Below are positions 45,981 to 57,661 of a stretch of DNA of 64,000 nucleotides, in pieces. Source of the DNA: Thermus caliditerrae. Its GTDB lineage: Bacteria; Deinococcota; Deinococci; Deinococcales; Thermaceae. Each line of letters opens with the position of its first letter. Within the stretch, counting starts at the first letter, position 1. The stretch is taken from NCBI RefSeq assembly GCF_021462525.1, contig NZ_JAKEDT010000001.1:281177-345176 (forward strand), written 5' to 3'. The translations under genes were made by a program, and so were the position numbers. The notes below the pieces were generated by a model, which saw only the letters and a list, made by a program, of their open reading frames with translations, did no database searches and was not told where the DNA came from.

Positions 45981-46526
45981 ATGGGGTTCTTTGACGACAA
46001 GCAGGATTTCCTAGCAGAAACTTTCTCCAAGTATCCGCCCGAAGGCCGCCGTTCAGCCATCATGCCCCTTTTGCGGAAGGTACAACAGGAAGAGGGCTGG
46101 ATCCGGCCCGAGCGGGTGGAGGAGATCGCCCGCTTGGTGGGCACCACCGCCACCGAGGTCATGGGGGTGGCGAGCTTCTACTCCTACTACCAGTTTGTGC
46201 CCACGGGCAAGTACCACCTCCAGGTCTGCTCCACCCTCTCCTGCAAGCTGGCGGGGGCGGACGAGCTTTGGGACCACCTTACGGAGGAGCTGGGCATCGG
46301 TCCTGGGGAGGTGACCCCGGATGGCCTCTTCAGCGTGCAGAAGGTGGAGTGCCTGGGCTCGTGCCACACCGCCCCCGTGGTCCAGGTAAACGACGAACCC
46401 TACGTGGAGTGCGTGACCCGGGAGCGCCTCAAGGCGCTTTTGGAGGGCCTTAGGGCTGGGAAACGGCTGGAGGAGATCCAGCTTCCCGGAAAGTGCGGGC
46501 ACCACGTGCACGAGGTGGAGGTATGA
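45981..46526 (+). CDS. nqo2: NADH-quinone oxidoreductase subunit 2 (NuoE)
   Basis: 24-kDa-type thioredoxin-like subunit carrying the 2Fe-2S cluster N1a. 181 residues, as in T. thermophilus. Ligands: CSTLSC near residue 83 and ECLGSC near 120. Overlaps nqo1 (ATGA). Confidence 0.96.
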   Translation: MGFFDDKQDFLAETFSKYPPEGRRSAIMPLLRKVQQEEGWIRPERVEEIARLVGTTATEVMGVASFYSYYQFVPTGKYHLQVCSTLSCKLAGADELWDHLTEELGIGPGEVTPDGLFSVQKVECLGSCHTAPVVQVNDEPYVECVTRERLKALLEGLRAGKRLEEIQLPGKCGHHVHEVEV

Positions 46527-47836
46527 CCGGGCCCATCGTATCCGGAAAAGACCCCCGTTTTGAGCGGACCCTCTACGCCCACGTGGGCAAGGAGAACTCC
46601 TGGACCCTGGACTACTACCTGCGGCACGGCGGCTACGAAACCGCCAAGCGGGTCCTGAAGGAGAAAAGCCCCGAAGAGGTCATCGAGGAGGTGAAGCGCT
46701 CGGGGCTTAGGGGCCGGGGCGGGGCGGGCTTCCCCACCGGGGTCAAGTGGAGCTTCATGCCCAAGGACGGGCAGCAGCACTACCTCATCTGCAACGCCGA
46801 CGAATCGGAGCCGGGGAGCTTCAAGGACCGCTACATCCTGGAGGACGTCCCCCACCTCCTCATCGAGGGGATGATCCTGGCGGGCTACGCCATCCGGGCC
46901 ACGGTGGGCTACATCTACGTGCGCGGGGAGTACCGCAAAGCGGCGGACAGGCTCGAGGCGGCCATCCGCGAGGCCCGGGAGCGGGGGTACCTGGGGGAAA
47001 ACCTCTTCGGCTCGGGCTTCTCCTTCAACCTCCACGTGCACCGGGGGGCTGGGGCCTACATCTGCGGCGAGGAAACCGCCCTCATGAACTCCTTGGAAGG
47101 CCTTCGGGCCAATCCCCGCCTGAAGCCCCCCTTCCCCGCCCAATCCGGCCTCTGGGGCAAGCCCACCACCATCAACAACGTGGAGACCCTGGCCTCGGTG
47201 GTGCCCATCCTGGAGCGGGGGGCCGACTGGTTCGCCAGCATGGGCACGGAAGGGTCCAAGGGAATGAAACTCTACCAGGTCTCGGGGCCTGTCCGGCGGC
47301 CTGGGGTCTACGAGCTTCCCATGGGCACCACCCTGCGCGAGCTGATCTACGAGTGGGCGGGAGGGCCTCTGGAGCCCATCCAGGCCCTCATCCCTGGGGG
47401 GTCTTCCACCCCGCCTTTGCCCTTTACCGATGAGGTGCTGGACACCCCCATGAGCTACGAGCACCTGCAGGCCAAGGGCTCCATGCTGGGCACGGGTGGG
47501 GTCATCCTCATCCCCGAGCGGGTGAGCATGGTGGACGCCATGTGGAACGTCACCCGCTTCTACGCCCACGAGTCCTGCGGCAAGTGCACCCCCTGCCGCG
47601 AGGGGGTGGCGGGCTTCATGGTGAACCTCTTCGCCAAAATCGGCAGCGGCCAAGGGGAGGAAAAGGACGTGGAGAACCTCGAGGCCCTCCTCCCCCTCAT
47701 CGAGGGCCGGAGCTTCTGCCCCCTGGCGGATGCGGCGGTGTGGCCGGTGAAAGGCTCGCTGAAGCACTTCAAGGACCAGTACCTGGCCCTGGCGCGGGAG
47801 AAGCGGCCCGTGCCCAGGGTGAGCCTCTGGAGGTGA
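46523..47836 (+). CDS. nqo1: NADH-quinone oxidoreductase subunit 1 (NuoF)
   Basis: 51-kDa-type subunit that binds FMN and NADH and carries cluster N3. 437 residues. Glycine-rich NADH loop [10 protein letters not shown] near 64, the FMN-site strand [14 protein letters not shown] near 92, and N3 ligands [12 protein letters not shown] near 350 with the later C in RSFCPLAD. I chose ATG 46523, overlapping the nqo2 stop; an earlier ATG lies inside nqo2. Confidence 0.97.
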   Translation: MTGPIVSGKDPRFERTLYAHVGKENSWTLDYYLRHGGYETAKRVLKEKSPEEVIEEVKRSGLRGRGGAGFPTGVKWSFMPKDGQQHYLICNADESEPGSFKDRYILEDVPHLLIEGMILAGYAIRATVGYIYVRGEYRKAADRLEAAIREARERGYLGENLFGSGFSFNLHVHRGAGAYICGEETALMNSLEGLRANPRLKPPFPAQSGLWGKPTTINNVETLASVVPILERGADWFASMGTEGSKGMKLYQVSGPVRRPGVYELPMGTTLRELIYEWAGGPLEPIQALIPGGSSTPPLPFTDEVLDTPMSYEHLQAKGSMLGTGGVILIPERVSMVDAMWNVTRFYAHESCGKCTPCREGVAGFMVNLFAKIGSGQGEEKDVENLEALLPLIEGRSFCPLADAAVWPVKGSLKHFKDQYLALAREKRPVPRVSLWR

Positions 47837-47838
47837 AG

Positions 47839-50190
47839 GTGGTCAGGGTCAAGGTGAACGACCGGATCGTGGAAGTGCCCCCGGGGACCAGCGTCATGGA
47901 CGCGGTCTTCCACGCGGGGTACGACGTGCCCCTCTTCTGCTCGGAAAAGCACCTCTCCCCCATAGGGGCCTGCCGCATGTGCCTGGTGCGCATCGGCCTG
48001 CCCAAGCGGGGCCCGGACGGGAAGCCTGTGCTGAATGAAAGGGGGGAACCGGAGATCGCCTGGCAGCCCAAGCTGGCCGCCAGCTGCGTCACCGCCGTAG
48101 CCGACGGCATGGTGGTGGACACCCTCTCGGAAGTGGTGCGGGAAGCCCAGGCGGGGATGGTGGAGTTCACCCTCCTCAACCACCCCTTAGACTGCCCCAC
48201 CTGCGACAAGGGCGGGGCCTGCGAGCTCCAGGACCGCACGGTGGAGTACGGGCTCTACGAGAAGTATTACCAGAAGGCTCCCCTCGAGCTTCCCACCTAC
48301 ACCCGCTTTGAGTTCACCCGCCGCCACGTGGACAAGCACCACCCCCTTTCCCCCTTCGTGGTGCTGGACCGGGAGCGGTGCATCCACTGCAAGCGCTGCG
48401 TGCGCTACTTTGAGGAGATCCCGGGGGACGAGGTGCTGGACTTCATCGAGCGGGGGATGCACACCTTCATCGGCACCATGGACTTCGGCCTCCCCTCGGG
48501 CTTCTCGGGGAACATCACCGACATCTGCCCCGTGGGGGCCCTTCTGGACCTCACCGCCCGCTTCCGCGCCCGCAACTGGGAGATGGAGGAAACCCCCACC
48601 ACCTGCACCCTCTGCCCCGTGGGTTGCGGCATCACCGCGGACACCAGGAGCGGGGAGCTCCTGCGCATCCGCGCCCGGGAGGTACCCGAGGTCAACGAGA
48701 TCTGGCTCTGCGACGCGGGCCGCTTCGGGCACGAGTGGGCGGACCAGGAGCGCCTCAAGACCCCCATGGTGCGCAAGGACGGGAGGCTCCAAGAGGCCAC
48801 CTGGGAGGAGGCCTTCGCCGCCCTTCGGGAAGGTTTAAAGGGAGCCAGGAAGGAGGAGGTGGGGATCTACCTGGCCCATGACGCCACCTTGGAGGAAGGT
48901 CTGATGGCCAGCGAGCTGGCCAAGGCCCTCGCTACCCCCCACCTGGACTTCGAGGGCCGCACCGCCGCCCCCGCAAGCCTCTACCCCGCGGCCACCTTTG
49001 AAGACCTCCTGGGGGCGGACTTCGCCCTGGTCCTGGGGGATCCCACGGAGGAGGCTCCCCTCCTCCACCTGCGCCTTTCCGAGTTCGTGCGCGACCTAAA
49101 GCCCCCCCAGCGCTTCGCCCACGGCACCCCCTTCGCCGACCTCTCCATCAAGGAAAGGATGCCCAGGCGCCGGGACAAGATGGCCCTCTTCGCCCCCTAC
49201 CGCGCCCCCCTCATGCGCTGGGCCGCCATCCACCAGGTTCATGCCCCCGGGGAGGAGCGGGAGCTCCTCCTGGCCCTCCTAGGTGAGAAGGAGGGGAGCG
49301 AGGCGGTACAGCGGGCCAAGGAAGCCTGGGAGAGGGCGCAAAACCCTGTCCTCATCCTGGGAGCGGGGGTCCTCCAAGATTCCGTGGCCGCGGAAAGGGC
49401 CAGGCTTCTCGCCGAGCGCAAGGGGGCCAAGGTCCTGGCCATGACCCCTGCGGCCAACGCCCGGGGCCTCGAGGCCCTGGGGGTCTGGCCTGGGGAAAGG
49501 GGCGCTGCCTGGGACGAGCCCGGAGCTGCCTACGCCTACTACGGCTTCGTGCCCCCCGAGGAGGCCCTTAGGGACAAGCGCTTCCTGGTGATGCACTTAA
49601 GCCACCTCCACCCTTTGGCGGAGCGCTACGCCCACGTGGTCCTTCCCGCTCCCACCTTCTACGAAAAGCGGGGCCACGTGGTGAACCTGGAAGGCCGCGT
49701 CCTCCCCCTCTCCCCTGCCCCCATCGCCAACGGGGAGGCGGAAAGTGCCCTGCAGGCTCTGGCCCTCTTGGCGGAGGCCTTGGGGGTGAAGCCGCCCTTC
49801 CGGCTGGGAATGGAGGCGGAGCGGGAGCTCCGGTCCCGCAAGGTGCCCGGCCCCATGGGCCTCCTCGCCCACCGCACCAAGGCCCTCAGGCCCAAGGGGC
49901 AAGAGGGCCGCGTCTACCTAAGGCCCACCATGTGGCGGGGGCAACAGCTCACGGGCAAGGTGCGGGAGGCGGTGCGCCCGGAACTCTGGGTCCATCCCGA
50001 GACCGCCCGGGCCGAGGCCCTTTTGGAAGGGGCCAAGGTGGCGGTGGAAAGCCCCTGGGGGCAGATGGAAGCCCATGTGGTCCTTCGGGAAGACATACCC
50101 AAGGGCTTCCTTTACCTTAGCGCCCTAAGGCCCTCCGCCGGGCGAAGGACGGAGGCCAAGCTCCTGGTGCCCGCGGGAGGTGAAGCATGA
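47839..50190 (+). CDS. nqo3: NADH-quinone oxidoreductase subunit 3 (NuoG)
   Basis: 75-kDa-type subunit with several Fe-S clusters. Started at GTG 47839 ([12 protein letters not shown]) it has 783 residues, as in T. thermophilus. Ligands seen: 2Fe-2S ([15 protein letters not shown] near 34-48), [14 protein letters not shown] near 115, CIHCKRC near 181, and the extra N7 motif CTLCPVGC near 256 with a later C in [10 protein letters not shown] molybdopterin-oxidoreductase-like domain without cofactor fills the rest. The frame is open 100 codons upstream inside nqo1 and is ignored. Confidence 0.97.
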   Translation: MVRVKVNDRIVEVPPGTSVMDAVFHAGYDVPLFCSEKHLSPIGACRMCLVRIGLPKRGPDGKPVLNERGEPEIAWQPKLAASCVTAVADGMVVDTLSEVVREAQAGMVEFTLLNHPLDCPTCDKGGACELQDRTVEYGLYEKYYQKAPLELPTYTRFEFTRRHVDKHHPLSPFVVLDRERCIHCKRCVRYFEEIPGDEVLDFIERGMHTFIGTMDFGLPSGFSGNITDICPVGALLDLTARFRARNWEMEETPTTCTLCPVGCGITADTRSGELLRIRAREVPEVNEIWLCDAGRFGHEWADQERLKTPMVRKDGRLQEATWEEAFAALREGLKGARKEEVGIYLAHDATLEEGLMASELAKALATPHLDFEGRTAAPASLYPAATFEDLLGADFALVLGDPTEEAPLLHLRLSEFVRDLKPPQRFAHGTPFADLSIKERMPRRRDKMALFAPYRAPLMRWAAIHQVHAPGEERELLLALLGEKEGSEAVQRAKEAWERAQNPVLILGAGVLQDSVAAERARLLAERKGAKVLAMTPAANARGLEALGVWPGERGAAWDEPGAAYAYYGFVPPEEALRDKRFLVMHLSHLHPLAERYAHVVLPAPTFYEKRGHVVNLEGRVLPLSPAPIANGEAESALQALALLAEALGVKPPFRLGMEAERELRSRKVPGPMGLLAHRTKALRPKGQEGRVYLRPTMWRGQQLTGKVREAVRPELWVHPETARAEALLEGAKVAVESPWGQMEAHVVLREDIPKGFLYLSALRPSAGRRTEAKLLVPAGGEA

Positions 50191-51278
50191 ACTACCCCCT
50201 GGACCCCTACTGGATGGCGGCCCTAAAGGCGCTTTTGGTGGTGGTCGGCCTCCTCACGGCCTTCGCCTTCATGACCCTCATTGAGCGGCGGCTCCTGGCC
50301 CGCTTCCAGATCCGGATGGGGCCGAATAGGGTAGGTCCTTTGGGTCTCTTCCAGCCCATCGCTGACGCCATCAAGAGCATCTTCAAGGAAGACCTGGTGG
50401 TGGAGCGCGCCGACAAGGTGATCTTCGTGCTGGCTCCCCTCATCGGCGTGGTCTTCGCCCTCCTGGCCTTCGGGGCTATCCCCTTCGGCCCCCCGGGGAG
50501 CTTCTTTGGCTTCCAGCCCTGGGTCTTGAACCTGGACCTGGGCCTCCTCTACCTCTTCGCCGTGAGCGAGATGGCCATCTACGGCATCTTCCTGGCGGGA
50601 TGGGCCTCGGGGAGCAAGTACAGCCTCCTGGGCTCCTTGCGCTCCTCGGCGAGCCTCATCTCCTACGAGCTGGGCCTGGGCATCGCCCTCCTCTCCCCGG
50701 TGCTCTTGGTGGGAAGCCTGAACCTCAACGACATCGTCAACTGGCAGCAGGAGCACGGCTGGCTGGCCCTGTACGCTTTCCCTGCCTTCTTGGTCTACAT
50801 GATCGCCGCCCTGGCCGAGGCTGCCCGCACCCCCTTTGACCTCCCTGAGGCCGAGCAGGAGCTGGTGGGGGGCTACCACACCGAATACAGCTCCATCAAG
50901 TGGGCCCTCTTCCAGATGACGGAGTACATCCACTTCATCACCGCCAGCGCCCTCATCCCCACCCTCTTCCTGGGCGGCTGGACCATGCCCTTCTGGAACG
51001 TCCCCTATCTTTGGATGTTCCTCAAGATCGCCTTCTTCCTCTTCTTCTTCATCTGGATCCGGGCCACGTGGTTCCGCCTGCGCTACGACCAGCTTCTGCG
51101 CTTCGGCTGGGGCTTCCTCTTCCCGGTGGCCCTGGTCTGGTTCCTGGTGACCGCCCTGGTGGTGGCCTTAGACCTTCCCCGCTCCTACCTCCTCTACCTC
51201 TCCTTGGCCACCCTCTTGGTCCTTCTGGGGGCGGTGATGTACAGCCCCAAACCCGTCCGTAAAGGAGGTGGCGCATGA
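50187..51278 (+). CDS. nqo8: NADH-quinone oxidoreductase subunit 8 (NuoH)
   Basis: Membrane subunit at the junction of the arms, lining the quinone channel. 363 residues, about nine helices. Motifs: [19 protein letters not shown] near 32, YALAE-type [19 protein letters not shown] near 210 and [10 protein letters not shown]-like [12 protein letters not shown] near 230. Overlaps nqo3 (ATGA). Confidence 0.97.
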   Translation: MNYPLDPYWMAALKALLVVVGLLTAFAFMTLIERRLLARFQIRMGPNRVGPLGLFQPIADAIKSIFKEDLVVERADKVIFVLAPLIGVVFALLAFGAIPFGPPGSFFGFQPWVLNLDLGLLYLFAVSEMAIYGIFLAGWASGSKYSLLGSLRSSASLISYELGLGIALLSPVLLVGSLNLNDIVNWQQEHGWLALYAFPAFLVYMIAALAEAARTPFDLPEAEQELVGGYHTEYSSIKWALFQMTEYIHFITASALIPTLFLGGWTMPFWNVPYLWMFLKIAFFLFFFIWIRATWFRLRYDQLLRFGWGFLFPVALVWFLVTALVVALDLPRSYLLYLSLATLLVLLGAVMYSPKPVRKGGGA

Positions 51279-51823
51279 CCCTTAAAGCCCTGGCCCAGAG
51301 CCTCGGCATCACCCTTAAGTACCTCTTCTCCAAGCCGGTGACCGTTCCCTACCCCGATGCCCCCGTGGCCCTCATGCCCCGGTTCCACGGCCGCCACGTG
51401 CTCACCCGCCACCCCAACGGCCTGGAGAAGTGCATCGGCTGCTCCTTGTGCGCCGCCGCCTGCCCCGCCTACGCCATTTACGTGGAACCTGCGGAGAACG
51501 ACCCCGAACACCCCGTGTCCGCAGGAGAGCGTTACGCCAAGGTGTACGAGATCAACATGCTCCGGTGCATCTTCTGCGGCCTCTGCGAGGAGGCCTGCCC
51601 CACCGGGGCCATCGTGCTGGGCTACGACTTCGAGATGGCCGACTACCAGTACTCCGACCTCATCTACGGCAAGGAGGACATGCTGGTGGACGTGGTAGGC
51701 ACCAAGCCCCAGCGCCGGGAGGCCAAGATGACCGGCAAAGCAGTGAAGCCCGGATACGTGGTGCCCTACGTGCGCCCTGAGCTGGAGGGCTTCAAGGCCC
51801 CCACGGAAGGAGGGAAGCGGTGA
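51275..51823 (+). CDS. nqo9: NADH-quinone oxidoreductase subunit 9 (NuoI)
   Basis: Ferredoxin-like subunit with clusters N6a and N6b. 182 residues. Two CxxCxxCxxxC sets: [12 protein letters not shown] near 53 and [12 protein letters not shown] near 98. Overlaps nqo8 by four bases and nqo10 by four. Confidence 0.97.
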   Translation: MTLKALAQSLGITLKYLFSKPVTVPYPDAPVALMPRFHGRHVLTRHPNGLEKCIGCSLCAAACPAYAIYVEPAENDPEHPVSAGERYAKVYEINMLRCIFCGLCEEACPTGAIVLGYDFEMADYQYSDLIYGKEDMLVDVVGTKPQRREAKMTGKAVKPGYVVPYVRPELEGFKAPTEGGKR

Positions 51824-52359
51824 GCCCTTGGGAAGCTTTGGCCCTGCTCCTGCTCCTCGCCACCGGGGCACTGGTGGTGACCTTGAGGAACGCCATCCAC
51901 GCCGCTTTGGCCCTCATCCTGAACTTCCTGGTACTGGCCGGGGTCTATGTGGGCCTGGACGCCCGCTTTCTGGGTTTCATCCAGGTGATCGTGTACGCTG
52001 GGGCCATTGTGGTCCTCTTCCTCTTCGTGATCATGCTCCTCTTCGCCGCCCAAGGGGAGGTGGGCTTTGACCCCCTGGTGCGCTCTAAACCCTTAGCGGC
52101 CCTCCTGGCCCTGGGGGTAGCCTTGGCCCTCTTCTCCGGGCTTTGGGGCCTGAACCTGGCCTTCACGAAAGACCTGCAGGGGGGCCTGCCCCAGGCCCTG
52201 GGGCCCCTCCTCTACGGGGACTGGCTCTTTGTCCTCCTGGCAGTGGGCTTCCTCCTCATGGCGGCCACGGTGGTGGCCGTGGCCCTGGTCCAGCCCACCC
52301 GTCCCCTGGACGCCCTGCGCCCCGAGGAGCGCAAGGAGGAAAAGGAGGTGGTACGGTGA
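51820..52359 (+). CDS. nqo10: NADH-quinone oxidoreductase subunit 10 (NuoJ)
   Basis: Membrane subunit with five predicted helices, 179 residues. The conserved third helix [20 protein letters not shown] is near residue 57, containing the pi-bulge region. GTG start within the nqo9 stop. Confidence 0.95.
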   Translation: MSPWEALALLLLLATGALVVTLRNAIHAALALILNFLVLAGVYVGLDARFLGFIQVIVYAGAIVVLFLFVIMLLFAAQGEVGFDPLVRSKPLAALLALGVALALFSGLWGLNLAFTKDLQGGLPQALGPLLYGDWLFVLLAVGFLLMAATVVAVALVQPTRPLDALRPEERKEEKEVVR

Positions 52360-52643
52360 GCTACCTCTTCACCTCGGCCCTGCTCTTCGCCCTGGGGGTT
52401 TACGGGGTCCTGACTCGCAGGACGGCCATATTGGTCTTCCTCTCCATTGAGCTCATGCTGAACGCGGCGAACCTCTCCCTGGTGGGGTTTGCCCGGGCCC
52501 ATGGCCTCGAGGGCCAGGTGGCCGCCCTCATGGTCATCGCCATCGCCGCCGCCGAGGTGGCGGTGGGCCTGGGCCTCATCGTGGCCATCTTCCGCCACCG
52601 GGAGAGCACCGCGGTGGACGACCTTTCGGAGCTTAGGGGGTGA
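52356..52643 (+). CDS. nqo11: NADH-quinone oxidoreductase subunit 11 (NuoK)
   Basis: 95 residues, three helices, with the conserved membrane glutamates in [12 protein letters not shown] near residue 32 and [15 protein letters not shown] near 67. I chose GTG 52356; a longer frame from 52143 is out-of-frame text within nqo10. Overlaps nqo10 (GTGA). Confidence 0.96.
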   Translation: MSYLFTSALLFALGVYGVLTRRTAILVFLSIELMLNAANLSLVGFARAHGLEGQVAALMVIAIAAAEVAVGLGLIVAIFRHRESTAVDDLSELRG

Positions 52644-52645
52644 GC

Positions 52646-54463
52646 ATGCTGCTGCTGACCATCCTCCTTCCCCTCTTGGGCTTTGCCCTCCTGGGGCTTT
52701 TCGGTAAGAGGTTAAAAGAGCCTCTGCCTGGGCTTATAGCCTCAGCCCTGGTCTTGGTCTCCTTCCTCCTGGGGGTGGGCCTCCTCGCCCAGGGTGGGGC
52801 CCGCTTCCAAGCGGAGTGGCTCCCCGGCATCCCTTTCAGCCTCCTCTTGGACAACCTCTCCGGCTTCATGCTCATGATCGTCACCGGCGTAGGCTTCCTC
52901 ATCCACGTCTACGCCATCGGCTACATGCACGGGGACCCGGGCAATAGCCGCTTCTTCGCCTACTTCAACCTCTTCATCGCCATGATGCTCACCCTGGTGC
53001 TGGCCGACAGCTACCCGGTGATGTTCATCGGCTGGGAAGGGGTGGGCCTGGCCAGCTTCCTCCTCATCGGCTTCTGGTACAAGAACGCCCAGTACGCCGA
53101 CTCCGCCCGCAAAGCCTTCATCGTCAACCGCATAGGCGACCTGGGCTTCATGCTGGGCATGGCCATCCTCTGGGCCCTTTACGGCACCCTTTCCATCACC
53201 GAGCTCAAGGAAGCCCTGGAAGGCCCCTTGAAGAACCCCAGCCTCCTGGCCCTGGCGGGCCTCCTCCTCTTCCTGGGCGCGGTGGGTAAAAGCGCCCAGG
53301 TGCCCCTCATGGTCTGGCTCCCCGACGCCATGGCCGGCCCTACCCCCGTTTCCGCTCTCATCCACGCGGCCACCATGGTGACCGCCGGGGTCTACCTCGT
53401 CGCCCGGAGCTCCTTCCTCTACGCCAACCTCCCCGATGTTTCCTACGCCATCGCCGTCATCGGCCTCCTCACCGCGGCCTACGGAGCGCTTTCCGCCTTC
53501 GGCCAGAACGATATCAAGAAAATCGTGGCCTACTCCACCATCAGCCAGCTGGGGTACATGTTCCTGGCCGCGGGGGTGGGGGCCTACTGGGTGGCGCTTT
53601 TCCACGTCTTCACCCACGCCTTCTTCAAGGCCCTCCTCTTCCTGGCCTCGGGCAGCGTGATCCACGCCCTGGGCGGGGAGCAGGACGTGCGCAAGATGGG
53701 GGGACTTTGGAAGCACCTGCCCCTGACCCGCTGGCACGGGCTCATCGGGGCGCTAGCCCTAGGCGGCCTCCCCCTTCTCTCCGGCTTCTGGTCTAAGGAC
53801 GCCATCCTCACCGCCACCCTCACCTATCCCTTTGGGGGTCTGGGCTTCTACCTGGGGGCCCTCCTGGTGGCCGTCCTCACCGCCATGTACGCCATGCGCT
53901 GGTTCGTTCTGGTCTTCCTGGGGGAGGAACGGGGCCACCACCATCCCCACGAGGCCCCGGGGGTGATGCTCTGGCCCAACCACCTTCTGGCCCTGGGCTC
54001 CTTGCTGGCCGGGTACCTGGCCCTGCCCCATCCCCTGCCCAACGTCCTCGAGGCCTTCTTGAAACCCACCCTGGCCGAGGTGGAGGCCCATCATCTTTCC
54101 TTGGGCGCGGAGTGGGGCCTTATCGCCCTCTCAGGAGTGGTGGCCCTTCTGGGACTCTGGCTGGGCTACACCTTCTTCCAGAGGAAGGCCTTCCCCGCCT
54201 GGTACCTCACCTTTGAGGCCTGGAGCCGGGAGAGCTTCTACGCCGACCGGGTGTACAACGCCCTTCTCGTCAACCCCTTGAAGGCCCTGGCGGAAGCCCT
54301 GCTCTTCGGGGACATGGGTCTCCTCGGCGGCTACGCGGGCCTGGGCGGGCTGGTGCGGAGCCTGGGTCAGGGGGTGGCCCGGTTGCAGGCGGGCTATCTC
54401 CGGGTCTACGCCCTGCTCTTCGTGCTGGGCGTGCTTCTCGTCTTGGGGGTGATGCGGTGGTAG
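52646..54463 (+). CDS. nqo12: NADH-quinone oxidoreductase subunit 12 (NuoL)
   Basis: Antiporter-like proton pump subunit with the long lateral helix at its C-terminus. 605 residues. Key residues: the glutamate in [19 protein letters not shown] near 128-146, lysines in [20 protein letters not shown] near 215-235, and FSKD-like [10 protein letters not shown] near 380. ATG 52646 follows AGGGGG at proper spacing; a GTG at 52640, inside the nqo11 stop, is the alternative. Confidence 0.96.
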   Translation: MLLLTILLPLLGFALLGLFGKRLKEPLPGLIASALVLVSFLLGVGLLAQGGARFQAEWLPGIPFSLLLDNLSGFMLMIVTGVGFLIHVYAIGYMHGDPGNSRFFAYFNLFIAMMLTLVLADSYPVMFIGWEGVGLASFLLIGFWYKNAQYADSARKAFIVNRIGDLGFMLGMAILWALYGTLSITELKEALEGPLKNPSLLALAGLLLFLGAVGKSAQVPLMVWLPDAMAGPTPVSALIHAATMVTAGVYLVARSSFLYANLPDVSYAIAVIGLLTAAYGALSAFGQNDIKKIVAYSTISQLGYMFLAAGVGAYWVALFHVFTHAFFKALLFLASGSVIHALGGEQDVRKMGGLWKHLPLTRWHGLIGALALGGLPLLSGFWSKDAILTATLTYPFGGLGFYLGALLVAVLTAMYAMRWFVLVFLGEERGHHHPHEAPGVMLWPNHLLALGSLLAGYLALPHPLPNVLEAFLKPTLAEVEAHHLSLGAEWGLIALSGVVALLGLWLGYTFFQRKAFPAWYLTFEAWSRESFYADRVYNALLVNPLKALAEALLFGDMGLLGGYAGLGGLVRSLGQGVARLQAGYLRVYALLFVLGVLLVLGVMRW

Positions 54464-55866
54464 TCCTGGCGATCCTCTTTCCCGCGGTGTTCGGCACGCT
54501 CCTCCTTCTGGGTCTGCCCCGCGCTTTGGGGGTGTGGGGAGCGGGCTTAAGCTTTCTCCTGAACCTCTACCTCTTCCTGACCCACCCCGGAGGGGTGGCC
54601 TTTGGGGTGCAGGCTCCCCTACTTCCAGGGGCTGGGGTCTACTGGGCCTTGGGCCTGGACGGCCTTTCCGCCCTTTTCTTCCTCACCATCGGCCTCACCG
54701 TCTTCCTGGGCGCTTTGGTGGCCAAGGTGGAAGGGCGCTTCTTAGGGCTTGCCCTTCTCATGGAGGCTCTCCTCCTGGGCCTCTTCGCCGCCCGGGACCT
54801 TCTGGTCTTCTATCTCTTTTTTGAAGCAGCCCTGATTCCCTCCCTGCTCATGCTCTTCTTCTACGGCGGGGAGAAGCGCCTTAGGGCCATCTACACCTTT
54901 CTCCTCTTCACCCTGGCGGGCTCCTTGCCCATGCTGGCCGCCATCCTGGCGGTGAAGGCCCTGGGGGGAAGCCCCACCTTCCTCCTGGAAGACCTCCTGG
55001 CCCACCCGGTGAAGGGGCCGGCAGCCTTCTGGGTCTTCCTGGGCTTCGCCCTAGCCTTCGCCATCAAGACCCCCCTCTTCCCGGTGCACGCCTGGCTTCC
55101 CCTCTTCCACCAGGAGAACCACCCCTCGGGGCTGGCGGACGCCTTGGGTACCCTCTACAAGGTGGGCGTCTTCGCCTTCTTCCGCTTCGCCATCCCCCTG
55201 GCCCCGGAGGGCTTTTATGAGCTGCAAGGACTTCTCTTTTTCCTGGCAGCCATAAGCGCCCTCTACGGCGCCTGGGTGGCCTTCTCCGCCCAGGACTTCA
55301 AGACCCTTTTGGCCTACGCCGGGGTTTCTCACATGGGGGTGGCGGCCTTCGGGGTCTTCTCCGGCACGCCGGAAGGGGCCCTAGGGGGGCTTTACCTCCT
55401 GGCGGCGAGCGGGGTCTACACCGGGGGCCTCTTCCTCCTGGCAGGAAGGCTTTACGAGAGGACGCATACCCTGGAGATCGGGCGCTACCGGGGCCTGGCG
55501 GCCAGCGCCCCCGGCCTAGCCGCCTTAGCCCTCTTCCTCTTCCTGGCCATGGTGGGGCTCCCGGGGCTTTCCGGCTTCCCAGGGGAGTTCCTCACCCTGC
55601 TGGGGGCCTACAAGGCCAGCCCCTGGCTTGCCGCTTTGGCCTTCCTCTCGGTGATCGCCGGTGCGGCCTACGCCCTGACCGCCTTCCAAAAGGTCTTCTG
55701 GGAAGAGGGAGGCAAGGAGGTGGAGGACCTCCGGGGGCCTGAGTGGTCCTTCGCCGCCTTAGCGGTGGCCGCCCTGCTCCTCATGGGGGTCTTCCCCGGG
55801 TACTTCCTGGATGGCCTTAGGCCCTTGGCCGAGGCCTTTGCCAAACTCCTCGGAGGTGGCGCATGA
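54457..55866 (+). CDS. nqo13: NADH-quinone oxidoreductase subunit 13 (NuoM)
   Basis: Antiporter-like pump subunit. 469 residues, as in T. thermophilus. Conserved glutamate in [16 protein letters not shown] near 120 and lysine in [22 protein letters not shown] near 200 (read in two parts); [13 protein letters not shown] near 284. GTG start seven bases inside nqo12. Confidence 0.96.
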   Translation: MVVLAILFPAVFGTLLLLGLPRALGVWGAGLSFLLNLYLFLTHPGGVAFGVQAPLLPGAGVYWALGLDGLSALFFLTIGLTVFLGALVAKVEGRFLGLALLMEALLLGLFAARDLLVFYLFFEAALIPSLLMLFFYGGEKRLRAIYTFLLFTLAGSLPMLAAILAVKALGGSPTFLLEDLLAHPVKGPAAFWVFLGFALAFAIKTPLFPVHAWLPLFHQENHPSGLADALGTLYKVGVFAFFRFAIPLAPEGFYELQGLLFFLAAISALYGAWVAFSAQDFKTLLAYAGVSHMGVAAFGVFSGTPEGALGGLYLLAASGVYTGGLFLLAGRLYERTHTLEIGRYRGLAASAPGLAALALFLFLAMVGLPGLSGFPGEFLTLLGAYKASPWLAALAFLSVIAGAAYALTAFQKVFWEEGGKEVEDLRGPEWSFAALAVAALLLMGVFPGYFLDGLRPLAEAFAKLLGGGA

Positions 55867-57146
55867 CCCTCCTGGTGCTTGGGGCCTTCTCCGTGGCCCT
55901 CACCCTTTTAGGCTTCCTGGTATCTGTACCCGTCTTCAAGCGCCTCACCATCCTGGGCCTCTCCCTGGCCCTCCTCACCCTCCTCTTCTCCTGGAGCAAG
56001 CCCTTCGCCTTTGGCCCGTACCAGGTGGACGGCATCTCCCAGGTCTTCACCCTCTTGGCCCTCGTGGGGGCGCTCTGGACCGCGGGGCTGGTGCGCACCC
56101 GGCGCTTTGAGTTTTACCTCCTCGTCTTCTACGCGGCCACCGGCATGCACCTTCTCGCCTCCACCAAAAACCTCATCCTGATGCTGGTGGCCCTCGAGGC
56201 CCTCTCCCTGCCCCTCTATGCCCTGGCCACCTGGCGGCGGGGCGAGGGGCTGGAGGCCGCCCTCAAGTACTTCCTTCTAGGTGCCCTGGCCGCCGCCTTC
56301 TTCCTCTACGGCACCGCCCTCCACTACGGGGCCACGGGAAGCCTCCTGGCCGGCACCCCGGGGGAAGGCCCCCTCTACGCCTTGGCCCTAGGCCTCCTCT
56401 TGGTGGGCCTGGGCTTCAAGGTGGCCCTGGCCCCCTTCCACTTCTGGACCCCGGACGTGTATCAGGGAAGCCCCACCCCGGTGGTCCTCTTCATGGCCAC
56501 CGGGGTCAAGGCCGCGGCCTTCGCCGCCCTGTTGCGGGTGGTGGCCCCAGGGGCGCCCGAGGCCCTTTCCCTTCTCATCGCCCTCTCGGTCCTGATCGGC
56601 AACCTCGCCGCCCTCACGCAAAAGGAGGCCAAAAGGCTCCTCGCCTACTCCTCCATCGCCCACGCGGGGTACATGGCCCTCGCCCTTTACACCGGGAACC
56701 TGCAGGCCTTGGGCTTCTACCTCCTCACCTACGTGCTGGCCACGGGCTTAGCCTTTGCGGTGCTTTCGGAGGTTTCCCCAGACCGCGTGCCCTTGGAGCG
56801 CCTCAAGGGCCTCTTCCACCGCGACCCCCTCCTGGGCCTCGCCCTCTTTGTGGCCGCCCTCTCCCTCCTGGGCCTTCCCCCCTTGGGGGGCTTCTGGGGC
56901 AAGTACCTGGTCTTCACCGAGGCCGCCAAGGTGGGCCAGTGGGGGCTTCTCATCCTGGCCCTCCTCACCAGCGTGGTGAGCGCCTACTACTACCTGTCCC
57001 TGGGCCTGGCCGTGTTCCAAAAGGGCGAGGCCGTGGCCGCCCCCCGGCCTCTGGCCCGGGGCGTGGCCCTCTTGGTGGCCCTGGCCCTCCTCCTCCTGGG
57101 CTTCCTCCCGGGGATCGTCCTCCCCGCCTTGGCCCAGGGAGGTTGA
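55863..57146 (+). CDS. nqo14: NADH-quinone oxidoreductase subunit 14 (NuoN)
   Basis: Third antiporter-like pump subunit. 427 residues. Conserved acidic site in LMLVALEALSLPLYAL near 108, the lysine and histidine in GLGFKVALAPFHFWTPDVYQGSP near 182 (in two parts), and KRLLAYSSIAHAGYMAL near 258. ATG overlaps nqo13 (ATGA). Last gene of the operon; a terminator lies 65 bases on. Confidence 0.96.
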   Translation: MTLLVLGAFSVALTLLGFLVSVPVFKRLTILGLSLALLTLLFSWSKPFAFGPYQVDGISQVFTLLALVGALWTAGLVRTRRFEFYLLVFYAATGMHLLASTKNLILMLVALEALSLPLYALATWRRGEGLEAALKYFLLGALAAAFFLYGTALHYGATGSLLAGTPGEGPLYALALGLLLVGLGFKVALAPFHFWTPDVYQGSPTPVVLFMATGVKAAAFAALLRVVAPGAPEALSLLIALSVLIGNLAALTQKEAKRLLAYSSIAHAGYMALALYTGNLQALGFYLLTYVLATGLAFAVLSEVSPDRVPLERLKGLFHRDPLLGLALFVAALSLLGLPPLGGFWGKYLVFTEAAKVGQWGLLILALLTSVVSAYYYLSLGLAVFQKGEAVAAPRPLARGVALLVALALLLLGFLPGIVLPALAQGG

Positions 57147-57210
57147 GCCGCGACAGGGGTATAGGCGACTCGGCTTTCGCCAAGGGTGCAACAGGCCTTG
57201 TAGGAAAGCC

Positions 57211-57243
57211 AGCAAGGGGGCCCTCGAGGCCCCCCTTGCTTTG
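57211..57243 (+). terminator. Terminator of the nqo operon
   Basis: AGCAAGGGGG pairs with CCCCCTTGCT, with an inner CCTCGAGG palindrome in the loop, then TTTGC. The 64 bases between nqo14 and it hold only a weak TATAGG; no gene seen. Confidence 0.8.
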
Positions 57244-57259
57244 CGGCCCCACCGGGGCC

Positions 57260-57265
57260 TAAACT
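57260..57265 (+). promoter_or_regulatory. -10 box for the 126-residue unknown gene
   Basis: TAAACT, eleven bases before the ATG; leader of a few bases at most. Confidence 0.35.
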
Positions 57266-57276
57266 GAAGCCAAACC

Positions 57277-57657
57277 ATGGACGACCCCCTGGCCCACCTG
57301 CCCCAGGAGCTCCTGCGGAAAGACCCCCTGGCCTACGTGGCCCAGGGGGCCCAGACCCTCCCCAAGGAGCTCAAGGGCGCCTGGCTCCTGGGGGTGGCCA
57401 GCGGCTTTCTCTGGCCGGAAGCCCCGCCCCCCAAGGACTTCTCCGCCTTCTTCCGCCGCCTGGAAGGGGCCTGGCAGGAAGCCGAAGCCTTCTTCCTGGA
57501 AACCGGCTGGGACTTCCCCGTGCTGGTGAGCGAGTGGGCAAGAAACGCCTTGGAGCCCCTGAGCCACCGCAAGGCAGCCCCTACCTACGGCCAGCTCCTG
57601 CCCCCCTACCTGAAGGGCCATCTCCTGGGGAGCACCCTGCGGCGGCGCCTGGGATGA
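57277..57657 (+). CDS. Protein of unknown function, 126 residues
   Basis: Cytoplasmic, helical by appearance (KDFSAFFRRLEGAWQEAEAFFLETGWD), with no known motif. Located between the nqo terminator and a convergent exported protein, whose 3' end is four bases away. Codon use is like its neighbours. Thermus-type genome context suggests a real gene, but I cannot name it. Confidence 0.68.
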   Translation: MDDPLAHLPQELLRKDPLAYVAQGAQTLPKELKGAWLLGVASGFLWPEAPPPKDFSAFFRRLEGAWQEAEAFFLETGWDFPVLVSEWARNALEPLSHRKAAPTYGQLLPPYLKGHLLGSTLRRRLG

Positions 57658-57661
57658 CCCC

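Noticed and set aside
47542-47838. N-terminal extension of Nqo3 by about 100 codons
   Set aside because: It lies inside nqo1 in another frame; the GTG at 47839 gives the known 783-residue length.
43198-57146. Fourteen-gene complex I operon as a new system
   Set aside because: Gene order and subunit sizes are those of the known Thermus nqo operon.
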